A DNA stretch of 64,000 bases from Saccharobesus litoralis (GTDB lineage Bacteria > Pseudomonadota > Gammaproteobacteria > Enterobacterales > Alteromonadaceae): NCBI RefSeq assembly GCF_003063625.1, contig NZ_CP026604.1, positions 2,480,001 to 2,544,000 of the forward strand. Direction: 5' to 3'. A program made the position numbers and the translations under genes. Under the pieces are notes generated by a model. It made no database searches, was not told where the DNA came from, and worked only from the letters and a program-made list of their open reading frames with translations. Below, piece after piece: positions 37,228 to 46,659 of the stretch; position 1 is the stretch's first letter, and every line of letters begins with the position of its first letter.

Positions 37228-38175
37228 ATGAAGCTGTATCTTGTCGTTTTTGCTGTGGGTTTAACCCTAGCTTGGCGCGCAGCTTCCCATTGGCCACTGC
37301 CTATTTGGTGGTTAGAAAACCTCACTTCATTCCAATTCTTTCCTTTATTGCTGTGGCTGGTTGTTTTGTGTTGCATACTCCCTTGGCAACGCTTTTGTTA
37401 TAGTCGCACCTTATTCCAACATGCGGTAAAACCAGCATGGAAATTGCCTGCTATTTGCTTGGTTTTTTTAGTTGAAGCGCTGGTTAATATCCTACCCACT
37501 CAAATCGTCAGTGATACAGCCCTGTGTCATACCAAGGTGAATATTTTACAAGCTAATTGGGCCTACCATTTTAATGCTCAACGGGATGTTGAAACCTTGC
37601 TTGCGAGCCAAGCCGACTTGATTGTTTTACAAGAAGTGAGTCAGGCTAGCATGGCAAAATTAAAGAATAAGATAACGCAAGACTATCCCTTTTCAGCCAA
37701 CTTGCATGCTAATGGTCAGTTTTTACTGAGTAAAACGCCCTTGTTTTCTGCGCAAAGGCTTAATCAATTTTTGACTACGGCAACTTGGCAGTTGCCAAAT
37801 ACGCAGCCTGTTACCTTGTTTACCATGCATCCCCCGTCGCCACGCAGCGCTAGCTTATGGCATACCCGAAATACTGCTTTTGAGCGATTACAGGCTGAAT
37901 CAGACAAGGCATTATTTGCTGAGCAGTTGGTTGTCGGTGATTTTAATTTAGCTAGTACCACAGGGCGTTACAAAAAACTAAGTCAAGGTTGGCATCATTT
38001 GCCGGTTGTGACATGGCCTGAATTCGGCTTGTTAAAATACTGGGGTGTGGCGATTGATCATTTATGGGTTTCCGGCTCATTAAAGGTTGTCACTCGTGCT
38101 TCTCAGGCACTATTTGATAGCGATCATCGAGCTGTCATGAGTTCGGTTTGTATTGATGGAACTATTGCGTTGTAG
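37228..38175 (+). CDS. Endonuclease/exonuclease/phosphatase (EEP) family membrane protein
   Basis: 315 residues from the ATG at 37228; the frame runs back into the rraB-like gene but starts best here. Two to three hydrophobic segments (about 1-90) are followed by a DNase I-like domain: VNILQANW, DLIVLQEVS, LFTMHPPSP, VVGDFNLAS and the final DHLWVSGS...DSDHRAVMSSV, which supply the Glu, Asp/Asn and His residues of the fold. It resembles YafD. The target (nucleic acid, phospholipid or sugar phosphate) is not readable. The active domain probably lies on the periplasmic side. Confidence 0.85.
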   Translation: MKLYLVVFAVGLTLAWRAASHWPLPIWWLENLTSFQFFPLLLWLVVLCCILPWQRFCYSRTLFQHAVKPAWKLPAICLVFLVEALVNILPTQIVSDTALCHTKVNILQANWAYHFNAQRDVETLLASQADLIVLQEVSQASMAKLKNKITQDYPFSANLHANGQFLLSKTPLFSAQRLNQFLTTATWQLPNTQPVTLFTMHPPSPRSASLWHTRNTAFERLQAESDKALFAEQLVVGDFNLASTTGRYKKLSQGWHHLPVVTWPEFGLLKYWGVAIDHLWVSGSLKVVTRASQALFDSDHRAVMSSVCIDGTIAL

Positions 38176-38230
38176 CGCACTCTAATAAGGAACTGTCTAG
38201 TACGATCACCATCACTTAAGGAAGAAAGTT

Positions 38231-38905
38231 ATGCGAAACTCTGGGTACCTTGCTCTATTAAATTGTCATGCTTTAATTAAAAACCATGCGGGATTTATCT
38301 GTTTTATTTTATTGATGTCAGTCTTTCGGAGCGCCGTCGCGGATTGGAATGATGTGCCAACAGGTTCTATGCAGCCGACAATTGTTGAAGGGGACAGAGT
38401 TTATATTGATAAACTGGCTTATGATGTAAATTTGCCGTTTGCTCAGGTTTCTTTAGTCAAAGTTGCGGAACCACAAGCCGGAGAGATAGCTGTATTTAAC
38501 TCGGCAGTGTCAAACAAACGCTTGATTAAACGCGTAATTGCTGTGCCGGGTGATACTGTTGCTATGTTGAATAATCGATTACTTATAAACGGCCAGCCAC
38601 TTAACTATCAGTTAATTAGTCAAACCGAACAAGAATGGATTTGGCAGGAAGCCAGTCAGGCTAACACGCATTTGATCAAAACTCGTAAAGGAGGCTCGTC
38701 ACTCGATTCCTTTCACTCAGTTGTCGTTCCTGCTGGGCAATATTTAATGATGGGTGATAATCGTGACAGCAGTGCTGACTCGCGTGTGATTGGCTTTGTC
38801 CCTAGGCATGAGTTTATTGGCCGAGCTGAATCTATCGTTTTATCATTCGATTACGATGATTATTATTTACCGCGCAAAGATCGCTGGTTTAAAAAACTCA
38901 TGTAG
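38231..38905 (+). CDS. lepB: Signal peptidase I (short paralogue)
   Basis: 224 residues. Catalytic Ser46 (PTGSMQPTI) and Lys100 (LIKRVIAVPGD) are present, with the box MMGDNRDSSADSR. It has only one N-terminal hydrophobic segment (about 20-38), unlike the two-segment housekeeping LepB (about 300 residues). It is therefore probably a second, specialised signal peptidase. A good ribosome site (AAGGAAG) precedes the ATG. It cleaves signal peptides at the periplasmic face. The symbol marks the family only. It converges tightly on the transglutaminase-like gene, 8 bases away. Confidence 0.88.
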   Translation: MRNSGYLALLNCHALIKNHAGFICFILLMSVFRSAVADWNDVPTGSMQPTIVEGDRVYIDKLAYDVNLPFAQVSLVKVAEPQAGEIAVFNSAVSNKRLIKRVIAVPGDTVAMLNNRLLINGQPLNYQLISQTEQEWIWQEASQANTHLIKTRKGGSSLDSFHSVVVPAGQYLMMGDNRDSSADSRVIGFVPRHEFIGRAESIVLSFDYDDYYLPRKDRWFKKLM

Positions 38906-38913
38906 TTAAGTGA

Positions 38914-39735
38914 TTAAAGTTTTGGCTCGAAATAATGAAACTGACTTTGTTTTTGCCAGTTTAACCCTGCATATTGTGTTGTGTATTTTGAGCCGGTATT
39001 TTCCCAAAAATAATCACGGTTAAACATATAATTGGGATGATAAAGGGGAAATTGACTGGTTAATGGGTACGCTTTGTTACGGCTGAGGCCGCGTTTTCTT
39101 GTTGCTTCTAATAAATATTGCTTATTGTCTTTAAATAATACAACCCATGCATGACCTTCACCGTCATGATCGCCAATAACCACACGGGCATCTTCACCCA
39201 TTGTTATTAACCAGTCGGCCAAAATTAACGCGTGGTCTTCACAATCACCGCGAGACAGTTCATAAGCTTGGCGACTGGTTTGCCATATTTCTTTAAGCCC
39301 GCCATATTGCTTTTCATCTAGTTGATAACTTTTACGCTGGGCTAAGGTATAAAGCGGTAGCATAACGTTGTCGACAGAAAAGGGTTGATAGCCTAATAAA
39401 TAACTGTGTACAAAGTGGTGATGGTAGTCGGTGCCAGGGGCGGTAATGGTAAATACGACTTTCTTACTTTGCCGCGTTTGGCTATAGACGAGTAAAGAGT
39501 CTCGTGTTCTGGCCAACATAGGCGCTAGTTCATTTAATGGCCGATAATCAGTAAAGGCTATAATATCTAAGCCTTTGGGCTCACTATACACCAAGGGTGA
39601 TAGTGAGGTTTTTTTAGGTAGAGGTGTTACCACAGGAGCATTTTGCTGTTGGCGTTTGGCATCGAAATACTGGCCGAGATAGACAACACAGATAATAAAG
39701 GCGAGGCCAAGTAAGTCGAAAATGCGATCTTTCAT
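38914..39735 (-). CDS. Transglutaminase-like cysteine protease-fold membrane protein
   Basis: 273 residues. One N-terminal membrane anchor (about 5-22) is followed by a periplasmic transglutaminase-like domain with C165 (SRGDCEDHALILADWL) and H195 (GEGHAWVVLF), arranged as in active members. The family includes peptidases, peptide N-glycanases and amidohydrolases. The substrate is unknown, perhaps a cell-wall peptide or secreted protein. It begins 11 bases after the DUF350 gene, so the two are co-transcribed. Confidence 0.82.
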   Translation of the reverse strand: MKDRIFDLLGLAFIICVVYLGQYFDAKRQQQNAPVVTPLPKKTSLSPLVYSEPKGLDIIAFTDYRPLNELAPMLARTRDSLLVYSQTRQSKKVVFTITAPGTDYHHHFVHSYLLGYQPFSVDNVMLPLYTLAQRKSYQLDEKQYGGLKEIWQTSRQAYELSRGDCEDHALILADWLITMGEDARVVIGDHDGEGHAWVVLFKDNKQYLLEATRKRGLSRNKAYPLTSQFPLYHPNYMFNRDYFWENTGSKYTTQYAGLNWQKQSQFHYFEPKL

Positions 39736-39746
39736 TGTTGCTGGAT

Positions 39747-39977
39747 TTAGCCTTTAAAGCCAAACGCAACAATAATGGCGACAAATAACAAAATAGTCGA
39801 AGCGAAGATAGCAACGGCGATATTGCCATTTTTCATTTCTTGTTCAATATCAATATTTTTTAACAGTTTTTTGTCGACCCAAATCAAGCCATATACACCA
39901 ACGACCAAGGCAATAATGGTGTAGCTTAAATTGATCAATAAATTGATTATAGAAGCCGAAAAGAATTCAAAGCTCAT
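39747..39977 (-). CDS. DUF350 (YjfL-like) small membrane protein
   Basis: 76 residues with two membrane helices (about 10-32 and 50-74) separated by a short charged loop, DKKLLKNIDIEQEMKNGN. This matches half of a DUF350/YjfL unit, a family of unknown function that usually has 2 or 4 such helices. It is first in a two-gene unit with the transglutaminase-like gene. Confidence 0.82.
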   Translation of the reverse strand: MSFEFFSASIINLLINLSYTIIALVVGVYGLIWVDKKLLKNIDIEQEMKNGNIAVAIFASTILLFVAIIVAFGFKG

Positions 39978-40015
39978 AGAGTTACCTTATTTAGAATACG
40001 TTACGTTAATAGTCA

Positions 40016-40501
40016 TTAGTCAACGGACTTAGGTGCTTTAGCATTGGCATAACCAAGCTGTCGCCAGGCTTCATAAATAAAGACAGCAACTGAGTTGGAT
40101 AAGTTTAAACTGCGACTTTCAGGCATCATTGGCAGTAGTACTCGGTTTTCAGGCTTGATTAACCCTTCTCTTATTTCAACCGGTAAACCCTTACCTTCTG
40201 AGCCAAACAGCAAAGTATCGCCCGCTTGGTAGCTAATATCTGAATGATAGCGGGTGCCATGTGTGGTGCATGCGTAAACGTTAGTCTCGCCAATTTCCGC
40301 TAAACAAGCGTCTAGGTTGGGGTGGCGTTTGACTTCAGCGAATTCTGAATAGTCCATTCCTGCGCGTCTTAAGCGTTTATCGTCCCACTCAAAGCCGAGA
40401 GGCTCTATAAGATGTAGCTTGAAGCCTGAATTGGCGCACAAACGAATGATATTCCCAGTATTTGGCGGGATCTCAGGTTGAAATAAAATAATATTTAACA
40501 T
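40016..40501 (-). CDS. trmL: tRNA (cytidine/uridine(34)-2'-O)-methyltransferase
   Basis: 161 residues, the TrmL length. SPOUT-class knot: [23 protein letters not shown] at the N-terminus, [10 protein letters not shown], and the C-terminal [29 protein letters not shown] that binds SAM. It methylates the wobble ribose of leucine tRNAs. Its ATG lies within the last codons of pldB (7-base overlap), so the two are translationally coupled. Confidence 0.95.
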   Translation of the reverse strand: MLNIILFQPEIPPNTGNIIRLCANSGFKLHLIEPLGFEWDDKRLRRAGMDYSEFAEVKRHPNLDACLAEIGETNVYACTTHGTRYHSDISYQAGDTLLFGSEGKGLPVEIREGLIKPENRVLLPMMPESRSLNLSNSVAVFIYEAWRQLGYANAKAPKSVD

Positions 40502-41466
40502 AGTGGATCTTCAAAAAAGGCGTGGATTTGTTCAATGACAGGGCCACGGATCGTGTCCGATTCCATGAGTATTTCATGCTTTGCGCCTTTAACAAGACGT
40601 ATTGTAATATGCGGATTACTTTGCTTTACTTTGGCTACCCAGTCGTTTTGAGATTGGTTTTTTACGATACTCTCCAGCTCAGCTTGCAATACTAAGCAAG
40701 GAACTGTGATGCTGGTGGTATTGGCGAAAACCTGTGAAAATTTAATAAATATTTGTTGTAGCCATTGATAGGTGACCCCGCCTAGGCGAATGACTTTGTC
40801 GGCCTGAATATCTTGGCTTAATTCGAATCTGGCTTGACTGCCACACAGTGAATTATTGGCAAATTCGGGTCTGTGATACTCGGTTTGATTAATAAAATAC
40901 TCTGGGCATTTGATCCCCTGTAGCGCCATTAGTCCGTTTACAACCTTGAGTGCGTAGGTATGATTGAGTGGACCTGCATTAATACCAAGTAAAGGTGACG
41001 ACATTGCCAGCGCATTAACCTTAGGTTGATAACGACTGACAAAATCAATCGCAATTAAGCTGCCCATCGAATGCGCCAGTATGTCAACTTGTTGGTATTG
41101 TTGAAAAATACGAGTTTGACAGCAAATGGCATGCAAGTCATCGGCATATAGATTGGCATCGCTAATATAGCCTAACTCTGGATCATCGGTTTCTCGGTGT
41201 GATAACCCTTGGCCACGATGGTCTAAAGTGAGAATGCTATAGCCGAGTTGATAGAAGTCGTAAGCGAGCTCTTTGTATTTTTTAAAGCTTTCAACGCGTC
41301 CGGGCAAAAGAATAATACATTTTTCACTTTGTGGATTTTCCAGCAGCGCATACTGAATATTAAACTGGCTTTGAGGTTGATAGACCCATTCAATAGCGTG
41401 TTGCTGCCAAAAAGGTTCAACGGTATTTTGCCAAAACTCAGCAAGGTAAGATTCGCGACTTTGCAT
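40495..41466 (-). CDS. pldB: Alpha/beta hydrolase, lysophospholipase L2-like
   Basis: 323 residues. [21 protein letters not shown] and nucleophile Ser133 in AHSMGS match the PldB (monoacylglycerol lipase-like) family. The acid is expected in [14 protein letters not shown] and the His in [12 protein letters not shown] near the C-terminus. It hydrolyses lysophospholipids at the membrane. The exact substrate is inferred from family membership. It overlaps trmL by 7 bases. Confidence 0.88.
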   Translation of the reverse strand: MQSRESYLAEFWQNTVEPFWQQHAIEWVYQPQSQFNIQYALLENPQSEKCIILLPGRVESFKKYKELAYDFYQLGYSILTLDHRGQGLSHRETDDPELGYISDANLYADDLHAICCQTRIFQQYQQVDILAHSMGSLIAIDFVSRYQPKVNALAMSSPLLGINAGPLNHTYALKVVNGLMALQGIKCPEYFINQTEYHRPEFANNSLCGSQARFELSQDIQADKVIRLGGVTYQWLQQIFIKFSQVFANTTSITVPCLVLQAELESIVKNQSQNDWVAKVKQSNPHITIRLVKGAKHEILMESDTIRGPVIEQIHAFFEDPLC

Positions 41467-41528
41467 TCAGAGGGTTTGCTTATTATTTTATGAGGTTATT
41501 CTATTCATAGAATAGCAGAAGGGAAGGC

Positions 41529-41551
41529 TTGGCTCGATTTTATCGAGCCAA
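41529..41551. terminator. Hairpin after glnG
   Basis: TTGGCTCGAT (41529-41538) and ATCGAGCCAA (41542-41551) form a perfect 10-bp stem with a 3-base loop. No clear T run is present on either strand. It separates glnG from pldB. Confidence 0.6.
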
Positions 41552-41564
41552 ATAAAGCAGGTTT

Positions 41565-42971
41565 CTAGAGATCAAGCTCTTTTAGTTTACGTGTGATGGT
41601 ATTGCGCCCCCAACCTAAGCGTTTTGCAGCGTCTTGCTTATGGCCACGAGTATGATGTAAAGCGCGGCTGAGCATGATACGTTCAAATACAGGTTGTGCG
41701 TCATCTAAAATGTTATTGCGGCCTGATTTTAGCTGCTCATCAACCCAAGAGGTTAACATTTCTTGCCAATTACCACCGACTTGCACATCACTGGATTTAG
41801 TCTCTGTTTGCAACAACTCTGGCGGTAAATCATGAACTAAAACCTCTTGCGAGCTCGCCATAACGGTTAACCAGCGACAGGTGTTTTCAAGTTGACGAAC
41901 ATTGCCGGGCCAAGGTAGTTGAGTCAGATAGTCTGCTGCTTCTTTTGATAAGAATTTTTCTTCGACGGCCATTTCTTTGGCTGCGCGTTTTAAAAAGTGG
42001 CTGGCTAGTGTGGCTATGTCTTCACGGCGTTCAGAAAGTGTCGGAATATGAATGCGAATGACGTTTAAGCGATGGAATAAATCTTCACGGAACTTGCCGT
42101 CAGCAACCAGCTTTTCTAAGTTTTGATGGGTGGCTGCAATAATGCGAACGTCGGTTTTTAATGCCTCTTTACCACCAACGCGATAGAACTGACCGTCTGC
42201 TAAAACGCGTAATAAACGAGTTTGTACTTCTAGCGGCATATCGCCTATTTCATCTAAAAACAGCGAGCCGCCATTAGTCTGTTCAAAGCGACCTTCACGT
42301 ACCGTATTCGCACCAGTAAACGCGCCTTTTTCGTGACCAAACAATTCAGATTCGATCAACTCGTTAGGGATAGCGGCCATGTTAAGGGCGACAAATGGCT
42401 TGTCAGCTCGAGGACTATGTTTGTGTAAAGCGCGTGCCACGAGTTCCTTACCTGTACCCGATTGACCATTAATCAGCACACTGATACTGGAGCGAGACAA
42501 GCGACCAATCGCGCGAAACACCTCTTGCATCGCTGGCGCTTCACCTATGATTTCACCGGACGTTAACTCTTCTTCTTTGCTGCGTCGTTTAGACGAGGTC
42601 TCTTTAACATGGGTGAGGGCTCGTTGAGTTAGCGCGACAGCATCGTCAATATCAAAGGGTTTTGGAAGATATTCAAATGCACCGCTTTGATAGGCGTTCA
42701 CCGCAGAGTCGAGATCTGAATGCGCTGTCATTATGATGACAGGGATCTCTTCATCTATTTTGTGAATTTCATGCATTAGTGTCATGCCATCCATTTCTGG
42801 CATGCGAATATCTGAAATCACTACGTCTGGGCGAGATTGCGTCAGTGCCTGCAATAACTCCAGAGGGTCTTCAAAGGTTTGGTTACTAATATCCGCTGCG
42901 TTTAAGGCTTTTTGCATAACCCAGCGAATTGAACTGTCGTCATCAACGATCCAAACTTTACTCTCTTTCAT
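41565..42971 (-). CDS. glnG: Nitrogen regulator NtrC (sigma-54 activator)
   Basis: 468 residues: a receiver domain with phospho-acceptor D54 ([13 protein letters not shown]), then AAA+ sigma-54 interaction domain with GQSGTGKE (Walker A), [10 protein letters not shown] (sigma-54 contact loop) and [12 protein letters not shown] (Walker B). The C-terminal Fis-type HTH is [20 protein letters not shown]. Phosphorylated by GlnL under nitrogen limitation, it activates glnA and other genes. It starts 8 bases after glnL in the same direction. Consensus binding sites stand upstream of glnA in this window. Confidence 0.97.
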   Translation of the reverse strand: MKESKVWIVDDDSSIRWVMQKALNAADISNQTFEDPLELLQALTQSRPDVVISDIRMPEMDGMTLMHEIHKIDEEIPVIIMTAHSDLDSAVNAYQSGAFEYLPKPFDIDDAVALTQRALTHVKETSSKRRSKEEELTSGEIIGEAPAMQEVFRAIGRLSRSSISVLINGQSGTGKELVARALHKHSPRADKPFVALNMAAIPNELIESELFGHEKGAFTGANTVREGRFEQTNGGSLFLDEIGDMPLEVQTRLLRVLADGQFYRVGGKEALKTDVRIIAATHQNLEKLVADGKFREDLFHRLNVIRIHIPTLSERREDIATLASHFLKRAAKEMAVEEKFLSKEAADYLTQLPWPGNVRQLENTCRWLTVMASSQEVLVHDLPPELLQTETKSSDVQVGGNWQEMLTSWVDEQLKSGRNNILDDAQPVFERIMLSRALHHTRGHKQDAAKRLGWGRNTITRKLKELDL

Positions 42972-42979
42972 TATCTATC

Positions 42980-44020
42980 CTACTTTTCAATCGGCAAGTA
43001 AACGGTAAATTCGGTATGTCCTGGCCAGCTTTCACAATCAATACGTCCTTGATGTTGCTGAATAAGTGTTTGGGCGATTGATAAACCTAAACCACTCCCT
43101 TCAGCTTTTGATGTAACCATGGGGTAAAATAAAGTGTCGCGAATATCATCTGGAATACCTGGACCTGTGTCGATAATTTTCACGACGGCCACTAATTTGT
43201 AATGCTGACCATGAATAACGTGACCACTGGCAATACGGGTGATCAAGCTAATTTTGCCTTGCCCCTGCATGGCTTGCATGGCGTTGCGGGCAATGTTTAA
43301 AAATACTTGATGCAGCTGCTCTGCATCCATTTCAAAATCGGGAATGCTAGGATCGTAATCACGGTATACCTGAATACTGGTTTCCGCTTCCATTTCCATT
43401 AGTTGACGAACCTGTTCCAACACTCGGTGAATATTGGTTATCGTGCGTTGTGGTAATTTGTTCGGACCCAGTAAGCGATCAACCAGATTACGTAGCCGGT
43501 CGGATTGCTCCATTATCATCTGGGTACATTCTTTGGAATCTTCATCGTCGACTAGACGATCGAGAATTTGCGCAGCACCACGAATGCCGCCAAGCGGATT
43601 TTTAATCTCATGTGCTAAGCCACGAATTAAGTCGCGTGAGGCATGTAGCTGTGATTGAACGAAGCTTTCTTGGCTAATGCGTTGTATTTGATCTATGGCT
43701 CTGAGTTCAAACAACACATAGGTTTCGCCTTGATGATAAATCGGGTTAACGCAAGCCTCAATTTTACTGTGTTGATCATCGACCGTAACAACCGATACTT
43801 CAGCGTCAGTAAAAGATTGATTTTGTTTAATCGCTTTTTCGACTCGATTCATGTCGAGAGTGATGTAGCGGAACAGTTGTCTAAATTCTAATTCTTTTAA
43901 GCGACGGACACTTAATCTAAAAAAGTGTTCAGCTGTTTGATTGGCATACAATATCTTGAGATCAGCATTGGTGATCACAATACTGCTACTGATATGGTTG
44001 ACTATAAAATCGCTAAACAC
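42980..44020 (-). CDS. glnL: Nitrogen sensor histidine kinase NtrB
   Basis: 346 residues: an N-terminal PAS domain (about 10-110), H137 in GLAHEIKNPLGGIRGAAQIL (H-box), and the HATPase_c domain with VFLNIARNAMQAM, DTGPGIP and SKAEGSGLGLSIAQ. It has no membrane segment. It phosphorylates or dephosphorylates NtrC depending on PII binding. It is first in the glnL-glnG unit. About 100 bases separate it from the DUF4124 gene, which lies between this pair and glnA. Confidence 0.96.
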   Translation of the reverse strand: MFSDFIVNHISSSIVITNADLKILYANQTAEHFFRLSVRRLKELEFRQLFRYITLDMNRVEKAIKQNQSFTDAEVSVVTVDDQHSKIEACVNPIYHQGETYVLFELRAIDQIQRISQESFVQSQLHASRDLIRGLAHEIKNPLGGIRGAAQILDRLVDDEDSKECTQMIMEQSDRLRNLVDRLLGPNKLPQRTITNIHRVLEQVRQLMEMEAETSIQVYRDYDPSIPDFEMDAEQLHQVFLNIARNAMQAMQGQGKISLITRIASGHVIHGQHYKLVAVVKIIDTGPGIPDDIRDTLFYPMVTSKAEGSGLGLSIAQTLIQQHQGRIDCESWPGHTEFTVYLPIEK

Positions 44021-44119
44021 CTTTTTCTCCGCCGAAACACACTATAGGACTGATTATAGTGCCTGCACCAAAAAGGGTCATTAGGAGAAGAGGTAATAAT
44101 ATACCTCGACCTAAAGTCG

Positions 44120-44635
44120 CTAATTTACCGTGTTTCGGTGCACATAAAATGTGATGACTTTAGATGATGCAATTACCTTGCCTGTTTTATCAAGTAGTTG
44201 CATTTGGATGGTGTGCTCGCCGCGGAATACATTACGTAAGATTTGTGTGGTTCTACCAACAGGTTCGCCCTGAGGTACACCGTCTAATATAAATTGAATT
44301 TGGTGGTTAGCGGGCAGCGCTGGTGAAACTCGGCCGGAAACGTAAACTGAGCCAGTATTGTCACGGATTGTGGATTCCGCGCTGGGTTGTATGAGCTCAA
44401 TATTGTATTCAACCACGGGGTTGTTACTGGCGGAACTTCGCGGGTTGAGAATGTCAGTTTTTTCGCGCGGGATAATGGTGGGTTTAGTATTTAGCTTTAT
44501 TTCTTCAGCGTTATTATTTTGTGGGGTATCAGAGAATACTAGAACCCCCTCACTGTTACGGTAAACATAAACTTTACTCGCAAAACAGGCGCAGCTAGTT
44601 AGGGTTAATAGTAAAAAACAAAGGAAAAAGCGCAT
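44120..44635 (-). CDS. DUF4124 exported protein, possible lipoprotein
   Basis: 171 residues from the ATG at 44635; a TTG six codons upstream is possible. The N-terminus MRFFLCFLLLTLTSCACFA is a signal peptide and LTSC fits a lipobox. VYVYRNSEGVLVFSDTPQ is the DUF4124 hallmark (about 22-60). The second half (SVYVSGRVSPALPANHQIQFILDG...) looks like an Ig-like/penicillin-binding-type carbohydrate module. Its function is unknown. It is commonly found between glnA and glnL in relatives, as here, so it is probably not regulatory in itself. Confidence 0.82.
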   Translation of the reverse strand: MRFFLCFLLLTLTSCACFASKVYVYRNSEGVLVFSDTPQNNNAEEIKLNTKPTIIPREKTDILNPRSSASNNPVVEYNIELIQPSAESTIRDNTGSVYVSGRVSPALPANHQIQFILDGVPQGEPVGRTTQILRNVFRGEHTIQMQLLDKTGKVIASSKVITFYVHRNTVN

Positions 44636-44715
44636 AGACCCAAATGGTTGCAAACTGCTAGGTTCGCTTAAAGTTGTTAATATTTGGTTAATTTACCTTT
44701 GTTGTTGAAAATTAT

Positions 44716-44747
44716 CCATAAAAAAAGCCTGCATAAAGCAGGCTTTT
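44716..44747 (-). terminator. Terminator of glnA
   Basis: On the minus strand AAAAGCCTGC-TTTAT-GCAGGCTTTT is followed by further T (TTTTTTTATGG). It lies 26 bases after the glnA stop and separates glnA from the DUF4124-glnL-glnG genes. Confidence 0.9.
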
Positions 44748-44772
44748 CGAAAAAGTTGAACTAAAGCGTAAA

Positions 44773-46182
44773 TTAAACGCTGTAGTACATATCAAATTCT
44801 ACTGGGTGAGTAGTTTGATCTAACTTAACGATGTCTTCACGCTTAAGATCGATATAAGCTTCGATAGCGTCAAGGCTCATTACGCCAGTAGAAGAGATGA
44901 ACTCGTGATCAGCTTCTAACGCGTCTAATGCTTGAGCTAATGAAGAGGCAACAGTTGGGATTTCTGCAGCTTCTTCAGCTGGTAAGTCGTATAAGTCTTT
45001 ATCAGCTGCTTCACCTGGATCGATTTGGTTTTTGATACCGTCGATACCCGCTAATAACATTGCAGTGAATGCTAAGTATGGGTTAGCTGTTGGATCAGGG
45101 AAACGTACTTCGATACGACGTGCTTTCGGGCTAGGCACGAAAGGAATACGGATTGAAGCTGAACGGTTCTTAGCTGAGTAAGCTAACATTACAGGAGCTT
45201 CGAAACCAGGTACTAAGCGCTTGTAAGAGTTAGTTGAAGCGTTAGTGAACGCGTTGATTGCACGAGCATGCTTGATGATACCACCGATGTACCATAAAGC
45301 TTCTTGTGATAAACCAGCGTACTTGTCACCAGCGAAGATGTTAACGCCATCTTTAGCTAATGATTGGTGACAGTGCATACCAGTACCGTTATCACCAACG
45401 ATTGGCTTAGGCATGAAAGTAGCAGTTTTACCGTAAGCGTTAGCTACGTTATGAACAACATACTTGTAGATTTGGATTTCGTCAGCTTTTTCAACGATGC
45501 TGTTGAATAAACAAGCGATTTCGTTTTGACCCGCAGTTGCAACTTCGTGGTGATGCGCTTCAACAGTTAAGCCCATTTCTTCCATGATTAAACACATAGA
45601 AGCACGGATGTCGTGAGCTGAGTCAACTGGAGGAACTGGGAAGTAACCACCTTTAACACCAGGACGGTGACCTAAGTTACCTTCAGCGTATTGCTTGCCT
45701 GAGTTCCACGCCGCTTCTGAAGAGTCTAACTTGTAGAAAGAACCTGACATATCAGTGTGGAAAGTCACGTCATCGAACAAGAAGAACTCTGGCTCTGGGC
45801 CGAAGAATACGTTGTCCGCGATACCAGTAGATTTTAAGTACTCAAGAGCGCGCTTAGCGATTGAGCGAGGGTCACGATCGTAACCTTCCATTGTTGAAGG
45901 CTCAACGATATCACAACGAATGTTTACTTGAGTCTCTTCAGCGAACGGGTCTAATACTGCAGTAGAAGCGTCAGGCATTAGGATCATGTCTGATTCATTA
46001 ATACCTTTCCAACCAGCAATTGAAGAACCATCGAACATTTTACCTTCTTCAAAGAAGTCAGCGTCGATTAGAGCGGCTGGGATAGAAACGTGTTGTTCTT
46101 TACCTTTAGTGTCAGTGAAACGAAGGTCAACGAATTTCGCTTCGCTTTCTTTAATGAGTTCTAGAACCTTATCTGCAGACAT
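44773..46182 (-). CDS. glnA: Glutamine synthetase type I
   Basis: 469 residues, the GSI-beta length. It makes glutamine from glutamate and ammonia with [20 protein letters not shown] and [11 protein letters not shown] contribute metal ligands. The adenylylation site Tyr398 is in [10 protein letters not shown], so regulation by GlnE is expected. [28 protein letters not shown] is conserved. A sigma-54 promoter and two NtrC sites upstream show control by the glnL-glnG system encoded nearby. Confidence 0.98.
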   Translation of the reverse strand: MSADKVLELIKESEAKFVDLRFTDTKGKEQHVSIPAALIDADFFEEGKMFDGSSIAGWKGINESDMILMPDASTAVLDPFAEETQVNIRCDIVEPSTMEGYDRDPRSIAKRALEYLKSTGIADNVFFGPEPEFFLFDDVTFHTDMSGSFYKLDSSEAAWNSGKQYAEGNLGHRPGVKGGYFPVPPVDSAHDIRASMCLIMEEMGLTVEAHHHEVATAGQNEIACLFNSIVEKADEIQIYKYVVHNVANAYGKTATFMPKPIVGDNGTGMHCHQSLAKDGVNIFAGDKYAGLSQEALWYIGGIIKHARAINAFTNASTNSYKRLVPGFEAPVMLAYSAKNRSASIRIPFVPSPKARRIEVRFPDPTANPYLAFTAMLLAGIDGIKNQIDPGEAADKDLYDLPAEEAAEIPTVASSLAQALDALEADHEFISSTGVMSLDAIEAYIDLKREDIVKLDQTTHPVEFDMYYSV

Positions 46183-46256
46183 GTGTCCTCCGATTAAAAA
46201 TTATTAGATTTATTGAATAGCAATAAATAAGTCGCACAATAGTGTGTGCGGTACCA

Positions 46257-46272
46257 AGCAAGAAACGTACCA
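46257..46272 (-). promoter_or_regulatory. Sigma-54 promoter of glnA
   Basis: On the minus strand TGGTACGTTTCTTGCT matches the -24/-12 consensus TGGCAC-N5-TTGCW with one difference. It is about 75 bases before the glnA ATG. Confidence 0.8.
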
Positions 46273-46356
46273 GAACCGTCACCCTATTGATTTCAAGCCT
46301 ATCAGCTCGACTATCCTTGACTTTATCCAATGTGATGATCCATTTTGGTGCTTTAA

Positions 46357-46391
46357 TGCACCTATATGGTGCTTAGCACCACAATGGTAAT
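46357..46391 (-). promoter_or_regulatory. Two NtrC binding sites upstream of glnA
   Basis: TGCACCTATATGGTGCT (46357-46373) is a near-perfect TGCACC-N5-GGTGCA site. AGCACCACAATGGTAAT (46375-46391) is a weaker second copy, 18 bases further on. They lie about 110-140 bases upstream of the predicted sigma-54 start point, like the enhancer of E. coli glnA. Confidence 0.8.
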
Positions 46392-46659
46392 TAGGATGGT
46401 GCTAACATAGCTTATTTCCCATTGAATTGCACAAGTTAAATAGACGGATAATCAGATCGAATTTTGACTTTCATATAGAGCAAATGCATAAGTCATAGCC
46501 ATTAAATTCAGTGTTTGACTGACTAATGACGCTTATTCATGTTTGTATGCTATCGCTAGGCTCTGCAAGTGTGTACAATGCGCGCAAATTTTACGCGACC
46601 TTAATAATTCCCAATGGATAAGGTCGTTTTAGATAGTGTTATAACTGCAGGTATATGCT

